In this document: positions 7,884 to 15,401 of the stretch, in pieces
How the letters are laid out: each line of letters begins with the position of its first letter
How positions within the stretch are numbered: the stretch's first letter is position 1
DNA from: CAZJLN01 sp964540765
GTDB taxonomy: Bacteria; Chloroflexota; Anaerolineae; Anaerolineales; Anaerolineaceae
DNA: 33,991 bases
Direction of reading: 5' to 3'
Assembly (NCBI GenBank): GCA_964540765.1
Contig: CAZINW010000021.1
Location: 1 to 33,991 of the forward strand
Translations under genes and position numbers: made by a program
Notes under the pieces: generated by a model
The model's input: the letters and a program-made list of their open reading frames with translations, nothing else
What the model was told of the DNA's origin: nothing
Databases searched by the model: none

Positions 7884-7913
7884 ATTTTATCACCGGGTTT
7901 TCATTTCTGTCAA
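7884..7913 (-). promoter_or_regulatory. Sigma70-type promoter of the leader/GNAT/ABC-F operon
   Basis: On the minus strand, TTGACA (7908-7913, perfect consensus), an 18-bp spacer, then TAAAAT (7884-7889). The predicted start, near 7877, is about 29 nt ahead of the leader ORF GTG. This is one of the best promoter matches in the window. Confidence 0.75.
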
Positions 7914-7941
7914 GGGATCAGAACAGGGAGGAGCAGAACAA

Positions 7942-7974
7942 GAATCTCGCGCAAAGACCACAGAGACGCAAAGA
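7942..7974 (+). repeat. CTCGCGCAAAG...ACGCAAAG dispersed repeat remnant
   Basis: Contains GAATCTCGCGCAAAG followed by ACGCAAAG. A related GAATCTCGCGCGCAAAG occurs on the minus strand at 32381-32400, just after gltX. It is a low-complexity, purine-rich non-coding repeat. Confidence 0.45.
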
Positions 7975-8025
7975 AAAGAAAACAAAAATAAATTATTTGG
8001 GGGAAAAACAGAGAGTGGAAAAGGT

Positions 8026-8054
8026 GAGATTGCTTCATTCTTCGCAATGACAAC
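8026..8054 (+). repeat. Dispersed repeat copy, compact form
   Basis: Runs from GAGATTGCTTC to TCGCAATGACAAC with a short variable centre. ATTGC and GCAAT form an inverted pair, so the transcript can fold as a small hairpin. This is the cleanest copy of the family in the window. Confidence 0.65.
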
Positions 8055-8061
8055 TATCACT

Positions 8062-8134
8062 GAGATCGCTTCGTCCCAGGAAGACGCTGGGATGATACTC
8101 TTTGCACGCGGTGATCCCCCTTGGAAATGACAAC
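8062..8134 (+). repeat. Dispersed repeat copy, extended form
   Basis: Starts GAGATCGCTTCGTCCCAGG and ends GGAAATGACAAC. The CCCAGGAAGACGCTGGGATGATA interior is clearly related to the tandem unit at 2221-2290. It directly follows the compact copy, so the two form a cluster. Confidence 0.6.
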
Positions 8135-8461
8135 CCTTCACCCAGCCTACGGGTTGCTACGGGATGCTGCTGCGGGAGGGCGTCTTGTGGCTGATTGTGT
8201 TTATAGTCGGACAGTCGGGCAGTTAATTTGCCGGATAGATGGTGCGTTGTAGTGGCGGGTTTGTGCATGGGGTGAGCCCTGGATTAACAGACCTGTAAAT
8301 CCGCCGCCGTTTGCTAAATTTGCATGACAAAATACGCCAGTCCCCCGAATGAACATCCCACTTTGGGTTTTCCCCTGTGAGAAAAGGGGAGTGAATTGTG
8401 TTTAGAATGGCTGTGTTTAGAATGGCATACCTTTTTTAGGGTTTTATAAGTACAATAGAGG
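8135..8461. other. Non-coding gap upstream of the cohesin-like gene
   Basis: No gene or RNA seen. It contains the AATACGCCAGTCCCCC sequence (8331-8346), which recurs on the minus strand near 32155-32170. A small inverted repeat (TCCCCT/AGGGGA) lies just after it. TACAAT at 8451-8456, five nt before the next ATG, could be a -10 element for a nearly leaderless transcript. Confidence 0.5.
8329..8348 (+). repeat. 20-bp sequence repeated inverted near gltX
   Basis: A 20-bp word containing AATACGCCAGTCCCCC is identical, in reverse complement, at 32153-32172. Both copies lie in gene-free gaps, and both gaps also carry a CTCGCGC-type repeat in the same relative order. Confidence 0.7.
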
Positions 8462-9511
8462 ATGAATCAATTTGCTTTGAAAATAATTAAAAGAGACCTT
8501 GCCCTAAGAATGCGACAAAAAAGAGAATTAAGGAAGGGATTTTTGGTGGCGGCTGTGCTATTAATTGTAGCGCTGGCATTCGATTTGCCGGTGCGGGCGC
8601 AGGCTGGCACAACGCTATCTGTATACCCGCCGGAGAGCGACGTGCCGCTGACGAGCCAGACGCAGATTGGTCTGCTGGTGATGAATGGCGTGAATGTGAA
8701 TTCTTTTGATATCACCATTGAATACGATGAGGACATACTGCGGCTGGATGGTTGGATAAATGGGGATTTTCTTACCAACCTGTCGGTAGTGAAAAAGGTT
8801 GAGCAGCCTGGCTACTTTCGCTTGCAATGCACACAGATGGCAACACTACCGGTATCAGGCAACGGTATTTTGATCGATCTTTTTTTCTATGCAAAAGTGC
8901 TTGGGACTACAGATATCGTCATCTCAGCGGCGGAATTTGCTGACTCGCAAGGCAACATAAGCAACCCGGAGCTGGTAAATGGCTCAATCACGATCAATTA
9001 CACCGCAACTTATACCCCAACCGCCACTGCCACGGATACACCTGCATTTTCCCCGACAAGCACGCGCACCCAGACGCCAACAGAAATGGGCGGCGTCACA
9101 CGGACCCCGACGGCAACGAACACACTGGTGCCCAGCCGCACTCCGACGAACATAACTTCACCCCCGACGCGCTTCCCGACCACCACGCAGGGATCATTAC
9201 CAAGCACCCTGACGCCCTTGGCGAGTGGAACAGCATTTGGCAGCCAGACCCCAGGTTCAACAGGCGTCATCGCACCGAATGTGGCAGAAACTGAAAAGGC
9301 CAGGCAGAGCGCAACTCCCATCTACGTTATTGGCTCTGTTGAGGGGTCATCACGTGGACCAGTGAAGACTGTCACGACTGAAGAGACGCATGCAGACAGT
9401 GAGACCTGGCTGTGGATCCTATTGGTTGCAGGAGTGATCGCTTTGGTAGCACTGGTGATTGTTGCATTCAGGCGTAAAAAGCCAAAAAATAAAGGTCATT
9501 TATATGAATGA
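8462..9511 (+). CDS. Secreted, membrane-anchored cohesin-like domain protein
   Basis: Surface protein of 349 residues. A basic N-terminus and hydrophobic signal segment (about 25-47, ending VRAQA) come first. They are followed by a cohesin/carbohydrate-binding-type beta domain (about 50-180) with the characteristic sequence VNSFDITIEYDEDILRLDG and GNGILIDLFFYA. A Thr/Pro-rich linker (about 182-275) is followed by a polar segment and a single C-terminal membrane helix (about 315-337) with a RRKKPKNK tail. Cohesins bind dockerins in cellulosomes, but many lone cohesin-like domains outside clostridia have unknown partners, and no dockerin gene is seen here. There is no convincing ribosome site; an internal ATG at 8510 is an alternative start that keeps the signal peptide. 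Confidence 0.8.
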   Translation: MNQFALKIIKRDLALRMRQKRELRKGFLVAAVLLIVALAFDLPVRAQAGTTLSVYPPESDVPLTSQTQIGLLVMNGVNVNSFDITIEYDEDILRLDGWINGDFLTNLSVVKKVEQPGYFRLQCTQMATLPVSGNGILIDLFFYAKVLGTTDIVISAAEFADSQGNISNPELVNGSITINYTATYTPTATATDTPAFSPTSTRTQTPTEMGGVTRTPTATNTLVPSRTPTNITSPPTRFPTTTQGSLPSTLTPLASGTAFGSQTPGSTGVIAPNVAETEKARQSATPIYVIGSVEGSSRGPVKTVTTEETHADSETWLWILLVAGVIALVALVIVAFRRKKPKNKGHLYE

Positions 9512-9516
9512 TCTGA

Positions 9517-9759
9517 TTGCAGCGTATAAATACTGATTCAAAAGGGGACCCCGGCACATGGATCATTGTGTCCGGACCTGGGTATGGCGATCTTGCATGC
9601 GATGGTCGGTACTGCCCCTATACACCTGATCCTGGCTGGTCTGGAACGGATAGCTTTGTCTTCAAAGTCAACGATGGACAGAGCGATTCGAATGAAGCGA
9701 CGGTGACCATTATCGTCTATCCGTATCCAAGAATTTACCTGCCAATCATCTTTAAGTAA
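9517..9759 (+). pseudogene. Fragment of a secreted Ig-like (VCBS/Big_9-type) repeat protein
   Basis: 80 codons open from a TTG right after the cohesin-like gene. The sequence (SGPGYGDL...YTPDPGWSGTDSF.FKVNDG....ATVTI) is the second half of a bacterial Ig/cadherin-like domain. It then ends in RIYLPIIFK, a tail type I associate with Anaerolineae exported proteins. There is no signal peptide, the domain's first strands are missing and an in-frame stop lies just upstream, so this is most likely the 3' remnant of a longer surface protein gene. A terminator follows directly. Confidence 0.6.
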
Positions 9760-9780
9760 GATTGAGTCACATTAAACAGA

Positions 9781-9810
9781 AAGGCTGCCCCCGCAAGGGC
9801 GGCCTTTTTT
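9781..9810 (+). terminator. Rho-independent terminator
   Basis: AAGGCTGCCC, loop CCGCAA, GGGCGGCCTT, then a T6 run. It is a GC-rich stem with one G-U pair, placed about 20 bp after the Ig-like fragment, and ends plus-strand transcription from the cohesin-like gene and the remnant. Confidence 0.85.
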
Positions 9811-9927
9811 ATGTGATATATCCATAAGACGAAAGTAAGCAATTCAGATGAACTTATGTTTTGCAAAATTGAATGTGAAAGTGAATATATCGGATTGCAT
9901 TCAAGTGAGAAGTCTAAAACAGATTTT

Positions 9928-10866
9928 TTAGTTTTTTGGTTTCTTAATAAAGCTCAAAAAGAGAACCAATAGCAATCCAACGCCACTGACTGAGATCAGA
10001 GAGATAGCCACAGTTCTGCCATCGCTGAAAGTACGATATAAAAGCGGCGGTTGATGAGTGGGGGTGGCAGTCGGACCGGGTGTCAGGCTTGGCAGGGGTG
10101 TGCGGGTCGGGCGGAGTGGTGTGTTCGTTCGTGTTGGAGGAATGGGGGTGGCTGTGGCTGGCAATGTGGGAGTTTTGGGATTGGCGGTGCGGATGATCAA
10201 CATTTGACCTTCATAGACATCGGTGGCAGAAGGATTATTGCCAGAATTGGTCATGATCTCTGCGCCGGTTGTGCCATAGGCAATGGCGATTGACCAGAGT
10301 GATTCACCGTATTTAACATAGTGGATGACGATCCCATCTGCATTTGGGGTGGAGGTGATGATCTCATTGACGTAAGGTTCAGGGGTGTCATTTTCCACAA
10401 GGCTGACTTGTAGATCAGGTTCCAATGAATCACCCGGGCGGACATTGAGTGTATAAAAAACATTCTCTCCTGAGAAGGCAACACCTGCGCCGACGCTGCC
10501 GGTGGCATACTCGATCATGGTTTTCCAATGGACATAGTCAGACCAGGCAGTATAGACACAATAAGAGACTGACATGTTGGTTCCCATGGCGACGTTCTCC
10601 TGAATACCATACTGGAATGCTGTGGAACCATCTGCGCGTGTATGCGTCCAGGAACCCAGGGTTGCCATATAATTGCTTTGGGATTGAGCAAAATCCATCA
10701 GATAGGTATCAATGGTATAGGGTGCCAGACCTTTTGATTGGCGCAGTGCATTGACCTCGGCAATGAGGTCATCAGCGGATCCTGCCTGGGCTTGTACCGG
10801 TTGGAGCGGGTACAGGAGCGCCAATGAGATTGTGCAGATGATCGTCAGGGTAAGTCTTCTAAACAT
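9928..10866 (-). CDS. Secreted CAP-domain plus LysM protein with C-terminal membrane anchor
   Basis: Envelope protein of 312 residues. A signal peptide (1-27, ending VQAQA) is followed by a CAP/SCP-type domain (about 30-150; VNALRQSKGLAPYTID, then WTHTRADGST and ENVAMG). A LysM module (about 177-228; HYVKYGESLWSIAIAYGTT...GQMLIIR) follows, then a Thr/Pro-rich linker (232-270), one membrane helix (about 284-305) and the tail KKPKN. LysM binds peptidoglycan glycans; the function of bacterial CAP domains is poorly known. The anchor closely copies that of the convergent cohesin-like protein. ATG at 10866 lacks a ribosome site, but TATAAT (10876-10881) ends 9 nt upstream, hinting at a very short or absent leader. 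Confidence 0.85.
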   Translation of the reverse strand: MFRRLTLTIICTISLALLYPLQPVQAQAGSADDLIAEVNALRQSKGLAPYTIDTYLMDFAQSQSNYMATLGSWTHTRADGSTAFQYGIQENVAMGTNMSVSYCVYTAWSDYVHWKTMIEYATGSVGAGVAFSGENVFYTLNVRPGDSLEPDLQVSLVENDTPEPYVNEIITSTPNADGIVIHYVKYGESLWSIAIAYGTTGAEIMTNSGNNPSATDVYEGQMLIIRTANPKTPTLPATATPIPPTRTNTPLRPTRTPLPSLTPGPTATPTHQPPLLYRTFSDGRTVAISLISVSGVGLLLVLFLSFIKKPKN

Positions 10867-11237
10867 GATAGCTCAATTATAGCTGGATTTCTCAGTATTT
10901 CTATTTTGAACAAAAGCCAATTTTACTGCGATATATCTCAATGTGCAACATATAAAAATATTGTGACCATTAAACCAAAACAAGAAATCCTCTTTAAAAT
11001 TCCTTATTTTCCATAACAGAAATGGAAGAATAATGATAAACTACTAAGAATATGATCACGACTTTTCAAGCATAATCAGTAGAGAGTGAAATAATAATTT
11101 AATTTATCATCGCGCAGAATCTCCTTGGAGATTGTAAGTAACTATAGGGTGCGGAACTTTTGGCTTTTGTTTGAGATTGCTTTGCAGGCTCGCAATGATG
11201 GACTCATTATTGGTAAGCTTATTTTGGAGGTGCAGGT
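10867..11237. other. AT-rich divergent intergenic region upstream of serS
   Basis: 371 bp, strongly AT-rich in its left two thirds. TATAAT for the CAP/LysM gene lies at 10876-10881. A degenerate copy of the dispersed GAGATTGC...CGCAATGAT repeat lies at 11173-11200. No T-box element was recognised before serS, since the conserved T-box bulge sequence is absent. No clear serS promoter was picked out. Confidence 0.5.
11173..11200 (+). repeat. Dispersed repeat copy upstream of serS
   Basis: GAGATTGCTTTGCAGGCTCG followed by CAATGATG is the same ATTGC...GCAAT hairpin design as the copy at 8026-8054. It lies in the serS 5' region about 40 nt before the ribosome site. Confidence 0.5.
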
Positions 11238-12509
11238 ATGTTGGACATCAAACTGATCAGAGAACAGCCAGATTTGGTGCGGGAAGCCTTACGCAAACGG
11301 CAGATGGAAACCGACCCCGTGGACAGGGTATTACTGCTGGATGATCAAAGACGCAGTTTGATCCTGGAAGTGGAAGTGAAACGTTCAGAACGCAATCTGG
11401 TTTCCAAGGAAATCGGGCGGATGAAAGACGCGGCAGCCCGCACTGAGAAAATTGAGGCAATGCGGCTGCTGGGTGATGAGATTGCAGCTTTGGACCTCAA
11501 GTTAAGGGAGGTCGAAGAGGGTTTACAGGCGGCGGCTGCGGTGATACCCAACATCCCGGATGCAGATGTTCCTGTCGGCGTGGATGATAAGGACAATGTG
11601 GTGTTTCGTGTCATGGGCCCGATTCCTGAGTTTAACTTTGAACCGCAGGCACACTGGGACCTGGGACCTGCATTGGGCATCATTGATTTTGAGGGCGGCG
11701 TCAAATTGAGCGGGTCCCGTTTTTACATACTCTCAGGCGCCGGCGCCAGGTTGCAGCGGGCTTTGATCTTTTGGATGGTGGACCTGCATACGCGCCAGGG
11801 ATATATTGAGAAGTATCCACCCTGGATGGTGCATGCGGATGTCCTCTTTGGCGCCGGTCAATTACCGAAATTTGAGGAAAATCTTTATCATGACCATTTG
11901 GAGGATTTGTGGATGGTGCCAACGGCAGAAGTTCCGCTGACAGGCCTGCACATGAATGATATTCTTGATGAAGAGAAGTTACCCCTGAATTACACAGCCT
12001 ATTCAGCCTGCTTCCGACGCGAAAAAATGAGCGCAGGCAGGGATGTACGTGGGATCAAACGCGGGCACCAGTTTGACAAGGTGGAGATGTACAAATACTG
12101 TCTGCCACAGCATTCAAAAGAAGAACACCTGAAAATGCTGGCTGATGCAGAAGAGACCTGCAGTCAACTCGGTTTGACCTACAGGGTTTTGCTGCAATCG
12201 ACAGGCGATTTGAGCTTTGGCTCTCATAAAACCTATGATCTGGAAGTGTGGGCGCCTGGGTGTGGTGAGTGGCTGGAAGTCTCATCAGTGTCAAATATTG
12301 GCGATTTTCAAGCCAGGCGTGCGAATATTAAATACCGACCAGCAAACGGTGGAAAACTGGAGTATGTACATACCCTGAACGGTTCAGGATTGGGTCTGCC
12401 ACGGACTTTGATCGCTGTTTTGGAGAACTACCAGCAGGAGGATGGATCCGTGGTGATCCCTGAGGTGCTGCGCCCATATATGGGTGGGATCGAGGTTATA
12501 AAAGCTTGA
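11238..12509 (+). CDS. serS: Seryl-tRNA synthetase
   Basis: Class II synthetase of 423 residues, normal length, that charges tRNA-Ser in the cytoplasm. The N-terminal 110 residues form the expected tRNA-binding coiled coil, rich in charged residues. Motif 2 is clear (CFRREKMSAGRDVRGIKRGHQFDKVE region, about 255-280), as is motif 3 (GSGLGLPRTLIAVLEN, about 380-395). ATG has GGAGG 7 nt upstream. The DUF456 gene follows immediately, and a terminator closes the pair. Confidence 0.96.
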   Translation: MLDIKLIREQPDLVREALRKRQMETDPVDRVLLLDDQRRSLILEVEVKRSERNLVSKEIGRMKDAAARTEKIEAMRLLGDEIAALDLKLREVEEGLQAAAAVIPNIPDADVPVGVDDKDNVVFRVMGPIPEFNFEPQAHWDLGPALGIIDFEGGVKLSGSRFYILSGAGARLQRALIFWMVDLHTRQGYIEKYPPWMVHADVLFGAGQLPKFEENLYHDHLEDLWMVPTAEVPLTGLHMNDILDEEKLPLNYTAYSACFRREKMSAGRDVRGIKRGHQFDKVEMYKYCLPQHSKEEHLKMLADAEETCSQLGLTYRVLLQSTGDLSFGSHKTYDLEVWAPGCGEWLEVSSVSNIGDFQARRANIKYRPANGGKLEYVHTLNGSGLGLPRTLIAVLENYQQEDGSVVIPEVLRPYMGGIEVIKA

Positions 12510-12511
12510 TC

Positions 12512-13033
12512 ATGCCAGATTGGCTAAATACCACGTTATTGGTTATCACCGCCCTGATCCAGTTGATTGGATTCTTTGGGTTATTGCTGGTCTTTTTCCC
12601 GGGGCTGACCGTGATCTGGATCGGGCAGTTGGTCTGGGCGATCAGCACCGGGTTTAATCACGGCCATGAACCCTGGCAGTACGGATGGACAATTGCGTTT
12701 TTTGCGATCAATACCGTTTTAATGGTGGTTGGTTCGATCCTGGATAATGTTCTCATGGCTGGCAGCGCTCACAAAAAAGGTGCCCCGTGGTGGGTAATTG
12801 GATTAAGCTGGCTGGCAATGATCATCGGGGGTATCTACCTGACGCCGATTGGTGGTCTGGCTGCTGCGCTCCTCGTGCTGTTTCTTGTGGAATTTGCGCG
12901 CATCAAAGATCAAAAGAAGGCTTTTGAATCGACAAAATCGATGGCGATGGGCTGTGGATGGGCTGTGGCAGCAAGGCTCGGGATTGCCCTGGTGATGATA
13001 ATCCTATGGGTGGTCATGTTGGTGTGGTTTTAG
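12512..13033 (+). CDS. DUF456 family membrane protein
   Basis: Membrane protein of 173 residues with about four to five hydrophobic segments (around 5-40, 55-80, 88-125 and 148-172) and the Gly-rich PIGGLAAALLVLFLVE stretch typical of DUF456. Function is unknown in this family. The gene starts right at the serS stop: either the ATG at 12512 (chosen) or a TTG at 12506 overlapping the stop codon. Translation is therefore probably coupled to serS. The serS link may be simple operon packing. Confidence 0.8.
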   Translation: MPDWLNTTLLVITALIQLIGFFGLLLVFFPGLTVIWIGQLVWAISTGFNHGHEPWQYGWTIAFFAINTVLMVVGSILDNVLMAGSAHKKGAPWWVIGLSWLAMIIGGIYLTPIGGLAAALLVLFLVEFARIKDQKKAFESTKSMAMGCGWAVAARLGIALVMIILWVVMLVWF

Positions 13034-13076
13034 CCTGAAAAGCGTTTTTTTGATTTTCCAATTGATACCCATAATC

Positions 13077-13106
13077 AAAGACCTGGAAATTCTCCAAGTC
13101 TTTTTT
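13077..13106 (+). terminator. Rho-independent terminator after serS-DUF456
   Basis: AAAGAC (13077-13082) pairs with GTCTTT (13098-13103). One mismatch and a TGG/CCA extension follow, and T6 ends the structure. It is placed 44 bp after the DUF456 stop. Confidence 0.75.
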
Positions 13107-13231
13107 ATAATTTCCATTGAGTTAGTCTTTCTAAGCGACCAGGTGCCCAATCATAAGGATGTTTGTGTTGCTGAGGGCTCCTGAATCGTGATAAAGCGAG
13201 ATATGGCTGGCGCTCCTTCAAGCCATCTGGC

Positions 13232-13972
13232 TTAGGCTTGTTTTGACCGCGCGCTGCGGGCAAGGTAAAGTGCAATGGACCCGGCAACGGCTGCGTTCAA
13301 GGACTCAACCTTGCCAAACATGGGCAGGTACATGATCTCATCACAGGATTTGCGCACCAGGTCACGCAGCCCGCTGCCTTCATTGCCCACAACGATGGCA
13401 AGACCCATACCCAGATTGATTTGCGACGGGTCTTTAGCGTGGGTGTCTTCGTCAAGACCGACCACCCAAACATCGAGAGCTTTGATGCGGTCAATAGCCT
13501 GCGCCAGGTTAAACTGTGCGATGAGAAGGTGCTCGCTGGCACCTGAAGATGCATTGACCACTGCTGGTGTGATCAGGGCGCTGTGTGCAGATGGGATGAT
13601 GACGCCATGCACGCCCATGGCTTCAGCGGTACGTAAAAGGGTTCCCAAGTTTTGCGGGTCCTGGATCAAATCAAGCAGGAGGAAAAAAGAGGGTTCGGAA
13701 AGGGTTTTTGAGTGCGCCAGCATGTCTTCCAAGGCAACATAGGGGTAGGCGCTGACTTCCAATGCCACTCCCTGGTGGTTAAAGGAGATGGCGTCCAATC
13801 TTTCGCGGGGGACTTCTTCAATGGGTACATGCAGCTCTCTGGCAAGCTGGGTGATTTGTTCCAGCCTGCCCTCCATCTTGACACCGCGTGCCAGGCAGAG
13901 ACGAAAGACATGCCGGCGCCTGGCTTTCAAGGTTTCAAATACAGGGTTGCGACCGGTGACCCATTCCTTCAT
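13232..13972 (-). CDS. rlmB: SpoU-family 2'-O-ribose RNA methyltransferase (RlmB/TrmH group 3)
   Basis: SAM-dependent enzyme of 246 residues that probably methylates 23S rRNA (G2251-type) or another structured RNA. An N-terminal substrate-binding domain (about 1-75, starting VTGRNPVFETL) precedes the knotted SpoU domain. The three SpoU motifs are present: LDLIQDPQNLGTLLRTAEA, VVGNEGSGL, and LPMFGKVESLNAAVAGSIAL. I chose ATG 13972, 4 bp after the cysS stop, because family members begin at this point; ATG 14026 would overlap cysS by 50 bp. Following cysS is a common arrangement in bacteria. Exact target (rlmB versus a tRNA or mitochondrial-like paralogue) is not decidable by eye. Confidence 0.88.
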   Translation of the reverse strand: MKEWVTGRNPVFETLKARRRHVFRLCLARGVKMEGRLEQITQLARELHVPIEEVPRERLDAISFNHQGVALEVSAYPYVALEDMLAHSKTLSEPSFFLLLDLIQDPQNLGTLLRTAEAMGVHGVIIPSAHSALITPAVVNASSGASEHLLIAQFNLAQAIDRIKALDVWVVGLDEDTHAKDPSQINLGMGLAIVVGNEGSGLRDLVRKSCDEIMYLPMFGKVESLNAAVAGSIALYLARSARSKQA

Positions 13973-13976
13973 GAGG

Positions 13977-15377
13977 TCATTCCCAGGCCCAGGTGGTGCC
14001 TTCTTTCGTGTCTTCCAGGATGACATTGCTCTTTTTCAGTTCGTCGCGAATTTTATCTGAAAGTGCCCAGTTCTTTTGAGTGCGCAGCTCGTTGCGTAAA
14101 TTGACCAGCAGGTCAATAAAGGCGTCGGCATCACTGTGAGAGGATTGCCTTGGCTCCAATTTCAAGCCGAGCACCCCAGTGAGCTCATGATAGACCGCAA
14201 GGGCAGTGGTGAGCTGTTCCTGGGTGGCGCTGTCACTGCGCGCCTGGTTGATGGCACGCACAAGTTCAAAGATGACAGCGATGGCCGCGGAGGTGTTAAA
14301 ATCATCGTTCATGGCTTCAATGAAGTTGGAGCGTGTTTTTTCTGCCTGGTCATTCAGGGCTGCAAGCTGTTCAGCCCGGATACCGCCTGCATTTGCAGCA
14401 GCGGATTTTTGGGCGCTCAGAAGGCGATCATAAGCGCGTTCGGTTTGTTCAAGCACCTCATCGTTGAACGTCAGGGGGCTGCGATAGCTACCATTGATCA
14501 CCATCAGTCGCATGATGTCACTGGGATGTTCTGCCAGGAAATCATCGATGCTGATGAAATTACCCAGCGATTTTGACATCGTCTCGCCCTTGATCTGCAG
14601 CATGCCATTGTGCATCCAATAGCGGGCAAAATCCTTGTGGGTGATGGCTTCAGTCTGGGCGATCTCGTTTTCATGATGGGGGAAGATCAGATCGTTACCA
14701 CCGCCGTGAATATCGATCTGTTCGCCGAGGTGGTGCATGTTCATGGCAGAGCACTCAATATGCCATCCAGGTCTTCCCAGACCCCAGGGGCTTTCCCAGG
14801 CGGGTTCGCCAGGTTTGGCGGCTTTCCAGACGGCAAAATCCATGGGATGCTCCTTGCGATCATCCACTTGGATGCGGGCACCGGCGTTCATGCTTTCCAG
14901 CTTGCGACCGGAAAGTTTGCCATAATCCTTTTTGTACTCAACGCGGTAATAGACATCGCCATCAACAACATAGGCAGCACCTGATTCAAGCAGCTTTGTG
15001 ATCATCTCAATAATGAATGGCATCTCCTGTGTGGCACGCGGATTGACGGTGGCAGGTTTGATGTTGAGATCCAGCAAATTTTGCTTGTATTCGTTGATAT
15101 AGGTTTCCGCAAGTTCGTAGGGGTCGCAACCAAGCTTGTTGGCGCGATCGATGATCTTATCATCCACATCGGTGAAGTTCATCACATAACGAACTTCATA
15201 ACTGCGATATTCAAGGTAACGGCGGGCGATATCAAAAACCATGGCGGACATGGCATGACCGACATGGGCTTTGTTGTAAACCGTGGGACCACAGACATAC
15301 ATACGTACCTTGCCGGGTTCAAGCGGTTCGAAGACTTCTTTTTCGCGGGCAAGGGTATTATAAATTCTGAGGCTCAT
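13977..15377 (-). CDS. cysS: Cysteinyl-tRNA synthetase
   Basis: Class I synthetase of 466 residues, the standard length. The zinc-site cysteine is at C29 (YVCGPTVY), the HIGH-type motif is HVGH at 38-41, and further zinc ligands lie in the WHIECSAMN region (about 206-214). The KMSKS motif appears as TMSKS (about 267-271), keeping the functional SKS. ATG has AGGAG 8 nt upstream. The gene lies 24 bp after the PIN-TRAM gene and 4 bp before the rRNA methyltransferase, giving a yacL-cysS-rlmB-like order also known in Firmicutes. Confidence 0.96.
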   Translation of the reverse strand: MSLRIYNTLAREKEVFEPLEPGKVRMYVCGPTVYNKAHVGHAMSAMVFDIARRYLEYRSYEVRYVMNFTDVDDKIIDRANKLGCDPYELAETYINEYKQNLLDLNIKPATVNPRATQEMPFIIEMITKLLESGAAYVVDGDVYYRVEYKKDYGKLSGRKLESMNAGARIQVDDRKEHPMDFAVWKAAKPGEPAWESPWGLGRPGWHIECSAMNMHHLGEQIDIHGGGNDLIFPHHENEIAQTEAITHKDFARYWMHNGMLQIKGETMSKSLGNFISIDDFLAEHPSDIMRLMVINGSYRSPLTFNDEVLEQTERAYDRLLSAQKSAAANAGGIRAEQLAALNDQAEKTRSNFIEAMNDDFNTSAAIAVIFELVRAINQARSDSATQEQLTTALAVYHELTGVLGLKLEPRQSSHSDADAFIDLLVNLRNELRTQKNWALSDKIRDELKKSNVILEDTKEGTTWAWE

Positions 15378-15401
15378 GCTGCGTGCTCCTTTCCAGGCTG
15401 A

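Noticed and set aside
11101..11237. T-box riboswitch before serS
   Set aside because: The conserved T-box sequence, antiterminator bulge and a terminator are all missing; only a dispersed repeat copy is present.
13973..14026. Upstream ATG extending the rRNA methyltransferase into cysS
   Set aside because: The extra 18 residues overlap cysS by 50 bp and precede the usual family start at VTGRNPVFE.
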